A stretch of DNA of 7,780 nucleotides from an uncultured Bacilli bacterium. GTDB lineage: Bacteria; Bacillota_I; Bacilli_A; RF39; UBA660. A model generated the notes under the pieces. That model did not search any database, was not told where the DNA came from, and worked only from the letters and a program-made list of their open reading frames with translations. The position numbers and the translations under genes were made by a program. Positions 1 to 5,997 of this stretch are shown piece after piece; positions within the stretch are counted from its first letter, which is position 1, and each line of letters opens with the position of its first letter. The stretch spans positions 1 to 7,780 of the forward strand of contig CANQIR010000048.1 of NCBI GenBank assembly GCA_947624095.1, in the 5' to 3' direction.

Positions 1-141
1 TTCTGTAGTTAAGGCTTAGAATGAGAATGATAAAGGACATTACTTATCCTAGGATTTTTTTCCTAAAGATAGTATACAGATGGTGGTCTATACGTAGATA
101 CCTAGAGACTGTATAAATTATTATTGATTGGGGGATTAGTT
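1..141 (+). ncRNA. Structured noncoding leader of the DGR operon, possibly the 3' spacer part of the template RNA
   Basis: No supportable gene lies before the first coding sequence of the retroelement cassette. The stretch is unusually rich in inverted repeats for its length: GATAA/TTATC at 29-33 and 44-48, TAGGA/TCCTA at 50-54 and 61-65 around a T-rich loop, and a long hairpin at 73-115. In studied DGRs such as that of Bordetella phage BPP-1, the RNA that primes and templates cDNA synthesis consists of the template repeat plus a structured spacer downstream of it, which the Avd-RT complex binds. By position and structure this leader could be that spacer, with the template repeat immediately outside the window. 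Bases 2-19 also read in frame as SVVKA-stop, which could be the tail of a target gene or of a template repeat. These roles are inference; only the hairpins are seen. Confidence 0.4.
73..115 (+). other. Long imperfect RNA hairpin with a UACG loop
   Basis: The outer stem is a perfect 7-bp pairing of TATACAG (73-79) with CTGTATA (109-115). Inside it GGT (82-84) pairs with ACC (100-102), then GTCTA (86-90) pairs with TAGAT (95-99) including one G-U, closing on a TACG loop at 91-94. One single-base bulge and one asymmetric internal loop interrupt the stem. It is not followed by a clean T run, so it is not a simple terminator. It ends 26 bases before the first start codon and is a candidate protein-binding element of the DGR RNA. 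Confidence 0.5.
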
Positions 142-519
142 ATGAAGAAAAGTAATAATTATTTAGTTATTAGAAAGATGGGTTTATTTTATAATATATT
201 TGATGATGATGCTCAAATACTAAGTTATTTATTAGGTTATCGAGTAATTAATGGAAGATGTGGTTTTCCAGTTAATTCTTATAATAAAGTAATAAATACT
301 TTGGAAGAGAGAAAAATTAATTATATAGTAGTAGATACGGAAGAAATAAAGAAAGATTTTAAGAATTTAAATAATTATGATTTATATTTAGCTAAAAGTA
401 AAAGTAAGTTATCGCTAATGAATATTGTTAAAGAAATTAATGAAAAAATAGAAAATTTACCAGAAGATAAATTGTATAAAGTATTAGAATATTTGAAAGA
501 ATTAGTAGATGAACAATAA
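142..519 (+). CDS. Small MutS-domain-I-like DGR accessory protein (MSL type)
   Basis: A 125-residue protein. Residues 13-65 follow the N-terminal mismatch-recognition domain (domain I) of MutS: GLFYNIFDDDAQILSYLLG matches the GDFYELFxxDAxxAsxxLG pattern, GFPVNSYNKVINTLEERK matches the G(V/F)PxHxxxxYixxLixxG helix, and YIVVD matches the following strand. The connector, lever, clamp and ATPase domains of MutS are all absent. The Phe of the mismatch-probing Phe-X-Glu motif is kept (F16), but the Glu is Asn (N18). Residues 84-125 are predicted helical and contain ENLPEDKLYKVLEYLKEL, which resembles small helical accessory domains. MutS-like (MSL) proteins have been described as DGR accessory genes; that recollection and the position before avd and the RT support the call. 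The ATG at 142 is preferred over the in-frame TTG at 124 because GGGGGA at 130-135 sits 6 bases before it. The 3' end overlaps the next gene by 11 bases. The molecular role is unknown; binding of nucleic acid or of the RT complex is inferred. Confidence 0.72.
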   Translation: MKKSNNYLVIRKMGLFYNIFDDDAQILSYLLGYRVINGRCGFPVNSYNKVINTLEERKINYIVVDTEEIKKDFKNLNNYDLYLAKSKSKLSLMNIVKEINEKIENLPEDKLYKVLEYLKELVDEQ

Positions 520-850
520 TAATTTTCGATTAGTTAATAATATGAAGAAGTTTATAATGTCATTAGATTCTTTTTTAGATAATTATCCTAAAAAAGAATT
601 AATAATGAAGGATAATATGTATAAATGCTCATATGAGATATTAGAGTTAATTTATTATGCCAATCAATTAGATGATATTAATATGAAGATGGATATTCAA
701 AAGAAAATAGTTAGTAAGTTAAGTATGTTAGATTTTTACCTAGAAAGATCTTTTAAATTACATTTTATTAGTGAAAAACAGTGTTTAAATAAGTCTAATG
801 ATTTATTAGTAATTACAAAGATGATATATGGGTGGATAAAGAATGGATGA
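509..850 (+). CDS. avd: Avd-like four-helix-bundle DGR accessory protein
   Basis: A 113-residue, nearly all-helical protein predicted to form four helices at about 9-25, 28-53, 56-85 and 86-112. The C-terminal ITKMIYGWIK (about 102-111) corresponds to the xxRxLGSWIxR end of BPP-1 Avd, and the third helix SMLDFYLERSFKLHF corresponds to its AMLRFWLRF segment. The Asn-Tyr-Pro turn before helix 2 is also family-like. In characterised DGRs Avd assembles as a basic barrel-shaped pentamer, binds the reverse transcriptase and the template RNA, and is needed for cDNA synthesis and retrohoming. Here Lys/Arg outnumber Asp/Glu by roughly 17 to 13, a milder basic bias. The start lies inside the end of the upstream gene and has only a weak AAAG ribosome site, so translation is probably coupled. 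An internal ATG at 542 is possible but has no ribosome site. The stop overlaps the RT start by 8 bases. Confidence 0.78.
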   Translation: MNNNNFRLVNNMKKFIMSLDSFLDNYPKKELIMKDNMYKCSYEILELIYYANQLDDINMKMDIQKKIVSKLSMLDFYLERSFKLHFISEKQCLNKSNDLLVITKMIYGWIKNG

Positions 851-1904
851 ACATATTAATGTAGCTTGTATAATGGAATTATATGAGAAAGAAATTAGTA
901 AGAATGTAAGAAATAAAAGAAGAATATATAATTTTGAAAGACATAAGATGAGAAATATTAATACAATTATTAGATTACTTAATGATGAAAACTATAGGAT
1001 TAGAAAATATAATATATTTATGATTAAGGAACCTAAACCAAGAGTTATTATGTCTTTAGATATGATTGATAAGATTATTAATCATTTTATTACTAGGTAT
1101 GCTTTAATACCTAAATTAGAGAAGTATTTAGATATGCGAAATGTAGCTACTAGGAAAAATATGGGTACTGATTATGGACTTAGATTAATTAAGAAGTTTA
1201 TTGAGAAGAATAAAAAGTATGATACTTTTTATATTTTAAAAATTGATATAAGTAAGTATTTTTATAATATTGATCATGAAATACTTAAAAAGATGTTAAT
1301 TAAGGATTTAACTGATAGGGAATATAATTTAATGTGTAATATTATTGATAGTTCTGATATGCCTTATATTAATGAGAGAATTAATAGTATTAAACCTAGT
1401 GAGGATATTCCAATATATAAATATGGTAAGGGGTTACCGATAGGAAATATGACTAGTCAATTTTTATCAATTTTTTATTTAAATGGTTTAGATCATTATA
1501 TTGTTCACGATTTACATTTAAAGTATTATGTAAGATATATGGATGATTTTATTATTATGCATTATGATAAAGAATATTTAAAGAAATGTATGAAATTAAT
1601 AATAGATAAATTAGATAAGGATTATAAGTTGAAAGTTAATCGGAAAAAGACAAATGTTACAAATATAAAAGAGGGATTTGTTTTTTTAGGGTATAGATTT
1701 AGAGTAATAAATAAGAAAACAGTTACAGTAGTTAGACAAGAAACTTATCGAAAAGTAAAGAAAAAAGTTAGGGAAGTTAATTATTTATATGATAATGGAT
1801 ATGTTTCTTTAGAACATTATTTTTCTTGTATAAGTAATTATTTAAATACTTTTAAGTATGGTAGTGTCAAGAAGATTAGAAGATATATTATGCGTAGTAT
1901 GTAA
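843..1904 (+). CDS. Diversity-generating retroelement reverse transcriptase
   Basis: A 353-residue RNA-directed DNA polymerase within the usual DGR size range. Visible motifs in order are PRVIMSLDMIDKIINHFI (RT1, about 66-83), RKNMGTDYGLRLIKKF (RT2, 104-119), LKIDISKYFYNID with catalytic D135 (motif A), GLPIGNMTSQFLSIFYLN (motif B, 197-214), YVRYMDDF with catalytic D234 and D235 (motif C), LKVNRKKT (motif D, 263-270) and FVFLGYRF (motif E, 279-286). DGR polymerases characteristically have (I/V/L)GxxxSQ in motif B, where retrons and group II intron RTs have QGxxxSP, so this assigns the class. There is no maturase (domain X) or endonuclease domain, which argues against a group II intron. The start overlaps the avd stop and is preceded by GGGTGG about 7 bases upstream. 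The expected function is copying template RNA into adenine-mutagenised cDNA with Avd; the template and target are not in the window. The gene ends at a terminator shared with the convergent operon. Confidence 0.93.
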   Translation: MDEHINVACIMELYEKEISKNVRNKRRIYNFERHKMRNINTIIRLLNDENYRIRKYNIFMIKEPKPRVIMSLDMIDKIINHFITRYALIPKLEKYLDMRNVATRKNMGTDYGLRLIKKFIEKNKKYDTFYILKIDISKYFYNIDHEILKKMLIKDLTDREYNLMCNIIDSSDMPYINERINSIKPSEDIPIYKYGKGLPIGNMTSQFLSIFYLNGLDHYIVHDLHLKYYVRYMDDFIIMHYDKEYLKKCMKLIIDKLDKDYKLKVNRKKTNVTNIKEGFVFLGYRFRVINKKTVTVVRQETYRKVKKKVREVNYLYDNGYVSLEHYFSCISNYLNTFKYGSVKKIRRYIMRSM

Positions 1905-1926
1905 TTAAAAATTTTAGTTTATGATA

Positions 1927-1961
1927 AAAATAAAGCCACATTATTGCTGAGGCTTTATTTT
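1927..1961. terminator. Bidirectional terminator between the DGR RT and the ATP-grasp gene
   Basis: An 11-bp stem AAAATAAAGCC (1927-1937) with GGCTTTATTTT (1951-1961) encloses a 13-base loop. The + strand arm continues into a T-rich tail, and the complementary strand also has A/T flanks giving a U tail, so it can stop the RT transcript and the opposing operon. The TAA of the minus-strand ATP-grasp gene lies in the loop (1941-1943) and its last codons form one arm of the stem. Confidence 0.8.
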
Positions 1962-2864
1962 ATTTTGAATAATATTGATAAATTTTTGATAAGCTTCTTT
2001 TTTGAGGGGAGGATTAGGGATCCATTCAAGAAAAAGTTGAGGTTCTGTAAGTTCAATTTCCATTACTAAGTATTGATTATTAGTTTTTACGGTATCTATA
2101 CGTATATAGGTGTTATCTTGAAATTCAGGGATTTTAATAATTTGATTTACTAAATTAATTAGTTGTTTATCTAATTGATCTAGGGGAATATATTCTGTTT
2201 TTTTAGCTGTACTTAATATTCCTGGGTAACGAATAACTGCATGAGATATTTGATTACCAAAGACAATAATAGAATATTCACCATTTTTAATTTCAGGAAT
2301 AAATTCTTGTAACATAAAACCACATTTAAGAGATGATAAATCATTTAATATAGATTCTTGATTATCTTTAATTAAATAAGTATGGTTACCACTAGCAGAA
2401 ATGATTGGTTTAACTACGAGGTTATTTTTTAGATTGGGTTTAAGAGATGATAAATCATTATAAAAAGTAGTATTAATATGGGGGATTTGATATTTAGATA
2501 AGATATTAAATTCTTTTTGTTTATCAATATTAGAAGTTATTATTTCATAACTATTAATTAGATTAGTATTATTTTTGATAGATAGTAAATAATTATTAAA
2601 TGCATTTATTTTATCTTGGTAGCCCCATATCGAACGAATAAGAGTATATTTAGTAGATGGTTTTGATTTTTCCCAAGAAATGATAGTTGTCTTAATACCA
2701 TTTTTTAGTAAATATTTTTGGAGAATTAAATCTTCTTTAACTTTGTTTTGCCATTTGTTACAAGAAAGGATTGTTAATTCTTGATTAAATTTATGGGTAT
2801 AAAGATATATTTGGTTAGAAAAAGCGATATATTTTAATTTTAGATTATAGAGTATTTTAGACAT
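1941..2864 (-). CDS. ATP-grasp ligase, DcsG/O-ureido-serine cyclo-ligase-like
   Basis: A 307-residue protein with the ATP-grasp layout: an N-terminal strand-helix unit TILSCNKW...EDLILQKYLLKNGI (31-57), LIRSIWGY (75-82) matching the (V/I)RSxWDY signature, VVKPIISASG with ATP-binding K152, LQEFIPEIKNGEYSIIVF (185-202) matching the LQPFLPEIxxxGEWSL segment, SHAVIRYPG (207-215), YIRIDTV with R255 and D257, and metal-binding MEIELTEPQLFL (268-279). This pattern is that of the family containing DcsG, which closes the D-cycloserine ring, and many uncharacterised amino-acid ligases. ATP-grasp enzymes activate a carboxylate as acyl phosphate for attack by an amine or similar nucleophile. About 28 N-terminal residues precede the usual family start. 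Its ATG overlaps the aminotransferase stop as TAATG, so it is translationally coupled. The substrate cannot be read from sequence. Confidence 0.8.
   Translation of the reverse strand: MSKILYNLKLKYIAFSNQIYLYTHKFNQELTILSCNKWQNKVKEDLILQKYLLKNGIKTTIISWEKSKPSTKYTLIRSIWGYQDKINAFNNYLLSIKNNTNLINSYEIITSNIDKQKEFNILSKYQIPHINTTFYNDLSSLKPNLKNNLVVKPIISASGNHTYLIKDNQESILNDLSSLKCGFMLQEFIPEIKNGEYSIIVFGNQISHAVIRYPGILSTAKKTEYIPLDQLDKQLINLVNQIIKIPEFQDNTYIRIDTVKTNNQYLVMEIELTEPQLFLEWIPNPPLKKEAYQKFINIIQNKIKPQQ
2325..2459. repeat. Two copies of a 21-base direct repeat inside the ATP-grasp gene
   Basis: Positions 2325-2345 and 2439-2459 are identical over 21 bases and start 114 bases (38 codons) apart. Both are read in the same frame on the minus strand and encode the heptapeptide NDLSSLK, at residues about 136-142 and 174-180. 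Each copy contains the inverted repeat ATGAT-AA-ATCAT. The copies flank the VVKP ATP-binding segment. This may be chance reuse of a short helix cap in an AT-rich gene. Confidence 0.7.
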
Positions 2865-4477
2865 TATTTTAATTTCCTAACGGCAAGATTGATGATTTTA
2901 AAATTATTAATAAGAGCTTTTTTTTCTAAACCAAAGTTAATACGAGCAACCATTTCATTATCATAAGGCCAAGAAATATTACTACCCATTAAATATAATA
3001 TTTTACCTTCGATATAGAAATATTTTAATAAGTCATATTCAGTATTGATAGTATTATTAGCATATTTTTTACCACGTAAATTAGTTAAATCAAGAATAGC
3101 AAAGAAACCAGAAGTAGGGACAGTATTTTTCCTTAAAGTAACTAAAGGAATACCTTCTAGAAGAATTTTTTGAATACTTGGGTCTTTTTCATAATAAGCA
3201 ATATCTCTTTTAATTTTAGTTTTAATAGTATTATCAGTAATTGAATTGATACCTTCAACTAAACATTTTAATAATTCATAACGATATTGATATTCTTTAA
3301 TTATGGGGGTGAAATATTTTTTAGTTTCTTTATATCTTTTATCAGTACCATTGAAAGCGCCTTCTAGGGCTTTAACTTGAAGAACTGATACAGAGTCCAT
3401 AGCTTGGAAGATTAGATTAGATATTCCACGACAGATAGGAATAGGTGCAACGATAACACCAGCACGGAAACTAGCTAAGCCATAGGCTTTAGATATACCA
3501 AACATACTAATAGTATTATTGAAGTATTTAGGAATAGAAGCCATAGGGAAGGCTAGATTATCTTGATCGAATGTTAAGTCACGATAAATTAAGTCATCAA
3601 TTACAAAAACACCTTTTGCTAGACAGACATCACCAATACCAGTAATAATATTCATTTCATTTTTGGTCATTACATTACCAATTGGATTATGAGGATTCAT
3701 ATTTAAGAAAGCAACTACTTTTGGTTGATAAGTTAATTTACCAGACCAAGTTGATTTTAATTCTTCATTTAATTCATCAATTCTGTTAGCTAGGGAAGTG
3801 GGATTAACAAAGAAATTATCTTCTTCTTTTAAATCGAGAACTTCAACTCTGGCATTCATTCTTTCAGGCTCGATAGCAAATAAGCCATAATTGGGACCAG
3901 TTACTAAAATAATATCTTCGGGGCGAGCAATTAAATTTAAGATAAGGGAATAAGCGTGGGTAGTGGAGCAAGTAAATACTATATTATTAGTTGATAAACC
4001 ATCATAACCGGGAGCTTTTTCCAAGGTGAAACCTTCACGGTGAAGATAGTCGACAAATTTTTGACGAGCGAATTTGGAACCAGCAGTAGCTGGGTACCAG
4101 TAAAGAGTTTTATCCCGGTCGATATGTTTAATTTTATTAATACAACCTGGGAAAGGAGGGGTTTTCATTGGGGTGCCACTATGTAAGCCATCATATTCAG
4201 ATATTTCGGGGATGTCTTCTTTACCATATTGTAAAACTTCGCCTCTAAAGAAATTATAAGCTTCACCTAATTTAGCTACTTCAGGATAAAAAGGTTTATT
4301 ATCTTTACGATGGCCAATACTAACACGAGTAGATAATAAATCGGGATTATTCTTAGTTAAATTAGATAAACTGGGAGAAAAGTTATTTTCATCGAAGGTG
4401 CCAGTACTAACTTGATGATTGATTTTTAAGATTTTTTTAACAATATTTTTGCTTTTGCTAATTAATTCATCTTTCAT
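2864..4477 (-). CDS. PLP-dependent class I/II aminotransferase (fold type I), long form
   Basis: A 537-residue enzyme, clearly longer than the usual 380-430 residues of class I/II aminotransferases. PLP fold type I features are NMNPHNPIG (259-267; the Asn of NPxNPxG is N264), FVIDDLIYRDL (291-301, with a cofactor-contacting Asp and Tyr), the Schiff-base lysine K330 in GISKAYGLASFRAG, and ARINFGL with R512 as the likely substrate-carboxylate arginine. The extra length is an N-terminal extension of about 120 residues before YWYPATAGSKFARQKFVDYL and an insertion around 400-450. Long members include aspartate 4-decarboxylases, so either a transaminase or a decarboxylase is possible; I cannot assign the substrate. 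The start has AAAGGA (minus strand, 4488-4493) 10 bases upstream. It is the first gene of an operon whose second gene, an ATP-grasp ligase, starts within its stop codon, so this enzyme probably supplies or processes an amino or keto acid used by the ligase. Confidence 0.85.
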   Translation of the reverse strand: MKDELISKSKNIVKKILKINHQVSTGTFDENNFSPSLSNLTKNNPDLLSTRVSIGHRKDNKPFYPEVAKLGEAYNFFRGEVLQYGKEDIPEISEYDGLHSGTPMKTPPFPGCINKIKHIDRDKTLYWYPATAGSKFARQKFVDYLHREGFTLEKAPGYDGLSTNNIVFTCSTTHAYSLILNLIARPEDIILVTGPNYGLFAIEPERMNARVEVLDLKEEDNFFVNPTSLANRIDELNEELKSTWSGKLTYQPKVVAFLNMNPHNPIGNVMTKNEMNIITGIGDVCLAKGVFVIDDLIYRDLTFDQDNLAFPMASIPKYFNNTISMFGISKAYGLASFRAGVIVAPIPICRGISNLIFQAMDSVSVLQVKALEGAFNGTDKRYKETKKYFTPIIKEYQYRYELLKCLVEGINSITDNTIKTKIKRDIAYYEKDPSIQKILLEGIPLVTLRKNTVPTSGFFAILDLTNLRGKKYANNTINTEYDLLKYFYIEGKILYLMGSNISWPYDNEMVARINFGLEKKALINNFKIINLAVRKLK

Positions 4478-4517
4478 ATAAAATCATTCCTTTCTATTAT
4501 TTTTCCCTTCTTTTCTA

Positions 4518-4526
4518 ATTATAGCA
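4518..4526 (-). promoter_or_regulatory. Extended -10 promoter of the aminotransferase/ATP-grasp operon
   Basis: On the minus strand the sequence reads TGC-TATAAT, a perfect -10 box (4518-4523) with an extended TGn element (4524-4526). No good -35 hexamer lies at 16-18 bases. Transcription would start near 4511, leaving a leader of about 34 bases that carries the AAAGGA ribosome site. Confidence 0.65.
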
Positions 4527-4562
4527 TAAGTTTTGGCGTTTTTTGGTAAGGACTTGATTTAT

Positions 4563-4592
4563 TTGACAAATTGCTTAGTTGATTGGTATACT
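4563..4592 (+). promoter_or_regulatory. Sigma-A-type promoter of the surface protein gene
   Basis: TTGACA at 4563-4568 and TATACT at 4587-4592 are separated by 18 bases, with an extended TGG at 4584-4586. The predicted start point is near 4599, giving a short leader of about 17 bases. The inverted repeat ATACT-TATT-AGTAT (4588-4601) overlaps the -10 box and start point and could be an operator, but it is short. Confidence 0.78.
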
Positions 4593-4615
4593 TATTAGTA
4601 TGAGGAATGGTGCAA

Positions 4616-5899
4616 ATGAAGTTTAAATATAAAATGATTTTAAGTATTATTTTATTATTATTAACTTTTTCAATATATATATGTTTTAATTACCGAGAAT
4701 TTATTAATACTATAGGAAATATATTTGGTGATAAATCAATTGTTTTAGCATTGGATGATTTGAGTGTTAATTTCTTGACGGGAGATGAGATTTCTTATGA
4801 AAAAGGAGAATATATTAAGGAATTTTCTGTAAGCAATGTAACAGATAATGATGTGTATTATGATTTAAGTTTAATAAATATAATAAATAATACTAATGGA
4901 AAAGAAATAAGAGTAGAATTTAGTTCAACAAATGAAGGCTTTAATTTAAAAGATAAGGAATTTCCAGTGGATGATGAAGAGATAGCTAAATCGGTAAAAA
5001 TAGCTCCGCATGATACACAAAGATATACTTTAAAAATTACAGGGGATACTCTAGATAAGGGAGAAATTTTAAGCGCTAAGATTTATATAAGTGTTAATGA
5101 TCGAGCAGTGGTAGAGAATCCTTTTGCAATATTAATAAAAAAGAATAATGATGTTAAAGGGGAAGATAGTGAAAGTGGGTTAATTAAAGGGATTGAGGAT
5201 GCAAAAGATACATATTATTTTAAAGGTAATGTAACGAATAACTATGTTAGTTTTGCAGCTTATAACTGGCGGATTGTAAGAATTACGGGTGACAATAATG
5301 TAAAATTAATACTTGATGAAGATTTAGCAGATTTAATTAAACCTTATAATGATTCAGAAACTTATAATAGCGCTAGTGAAGCAATGACTTTAAGTAATGC
5401 TACTGGATATAAAGATTTGACGGATTGGTATAATGCAAATCTTAGTAGTTATGATGATATTATTGATGAAGTAAAATATAATACTGATGTGGCTTATAGT
5501 AGTAGTGGAAATGTAAATGGATTAGTCAAATATAGTGTTTTAGATAGGATATTTGATGGTAATAATAAGCCGGTATTTAATCGTAGTGGAGTAGCTACAG
5601 TTAGTAAGATTGGTCTTATTAGTGCAGATGAATTAGCTTTAGCAGGTCTTAATAGTAAGAGTGACAACGAGAGTAATTATTTATATAATGAAAATATTGT
5701 AAATAATACATTTACTTATACACCTTATTCTTATAGTGAAACTAATGGGGTGATTAATATGGTAGTTATGATGAGTAATGGTAAAATTAATTATCAATCA
5801 ATCAAGGATAAGGGAAGTTTAAGACCAGTTATTGAAATTAATGCTAATGTAAATGTTAAGGGGACGGGAACTAAAGACGATCCATATGTTTTAAACTAA
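4616..5899 (+). CDS. Membrane-anchored extracellular protein with a DUF6273-like C-terminal domain
   Basis: With the ATG at 4616 the protein has 427 residues. This start is chosen because GAGGA at 4602-4606 lies 9 bases before it; the in-frame ATG at 4607 abuts that site and would be too close. Residues 1-25 form a short basic N-terminus followed by a hydrophobic helix without an obvious signal peptidase or lipobox site, so it is probably an uncleaved anchor with the rest outside. Residues about 40-165 look like a beta-sandwich. The C-terminal half begins with YVSFAAYNWRIVRITG (about 206-221), contains GLISADELALAG and ends in GSLRPVIEIN and GTGTKDDPYVLN, a pattern seen in surface proteins of uncultured gut Bacillota carrying DUF6273-like domains. 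There is no LPXTG sorting signal. Adhesion or cell-surface sensing is a guess. The stop codon is inside the terminator stem. Confidence 0.68.
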   Translation: MKFKYKMILSIILLLLTFSIYICFNYREFINTIGNIFGDKSIVLALDDLSVNFLTGDEISYEKGEYIKEFSVSNVTDNDVYYDLSLINIINNTNGKEIRVEFSSTNEGFNLKDKEFPVDDEEIAKSVKIAPHDTQRYTLKITGDTLDKGEILSAKIYISVNDRAVVENPFAILIKKNNDVKGEDSESGLIKGIEDAKDTYYFKGNVTNNYVSFAAYNWRIVRITGDNNVKLILDEDLADLIKPYNDSETYNSASEAMTLSNATGYKDLTDWYNANLSSYDDIIDEVKYNTDVAYSSSGNVNGLVKYSVLDRIFDGNNKPVFNRSGVATVSKIGLISADELALAGLNSKSDNESNYLYNENIVNNTFTYTPYSYSETNGVINMVVMMSNGKINYQSIKDKGSLRPVIEINANVNVKGTGTKDDPYVLN

Positions 5900-5918
5900 T
5901 CGTAGGGTTAGTTTTTTT
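5893..5918 (+). terminator. Intrinsic terminator of the surface protein gene
   Basis: AAACTAATC (5893-5901) pairs with GGTTAGTTT (5906-5914), 9 bp with one U-G pair, closing on a GTAG loop and followed by further T's to 5918. The TAA stop (5897-5899) is part of the ascending arm. Confidence 0.8.
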
Positions 5919-5969
5919 GTTAAATTAATTGTCAATAGGATATTTAATTATTATTTTTTGAATGAGCTG

Positions 5970-5978
5970 TGATACAAT
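5970..5978 (+). promoter_or_regulatory. Extended -10 promoter of the acidic membrane protein gene
   Basis: TGA-TACAAT at 5970-5978 is an extended -10 element; no convincing -35 is visible. The predicted start point near 5985 leaves a leader of about 13 bases containing GGTGAAGGA (5987-5995). The context GTGATA(C/T)AAT is nearly the same as that of the promoter at 6666-6674. Confidence 0.6.
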
Positions 5979-5997
5979 ATTATTGTGGTGAAGGACT

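Noticed and set aside
47..61. TCCTAGGA plus a T run as a terminator of an upstream gene
   Set aside because: The palindrome gives at most a loopless 4-bp stem; the T run is better read as the loop of the TAGGA/TCCTA hairpin.
111..117. TATAAA as -10 box of the DGR operon
   Set aside because: It overlaps the descending arm of the 73-115 hairpin and has no TGn extension or -35; the real promoter is probably upstream of the window.
124..141. TTG at 124 as start of the MutS-like protein
   Set aside because: No ribosome site precedes it, and the G-rich site at 130-135 fits the ATG at 142.
843..1904. Group II intron or retron as the source of the RT
   Set aside because: Motif B is IGxxxSQ rather than QGxxxSP, there is no maturase or endonuclease domain and no intron RNA domain V seen, and the Avd neighbour fits a DGR.
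4607..4615. Upstream ATG at 4607 as start of the surface protein
   Set aside because: It directly abuts the GAGGA ribosome site; the ATG at 4616 has correct 9-base spacing.
5700..5899. 3' end of the surface protein gene as a DGR variable repeat
   Set aside because: No template copy is visible in the window and there is no AAC/AAT-rich repeat pair; it cannot be claimed without the upstream sequence.
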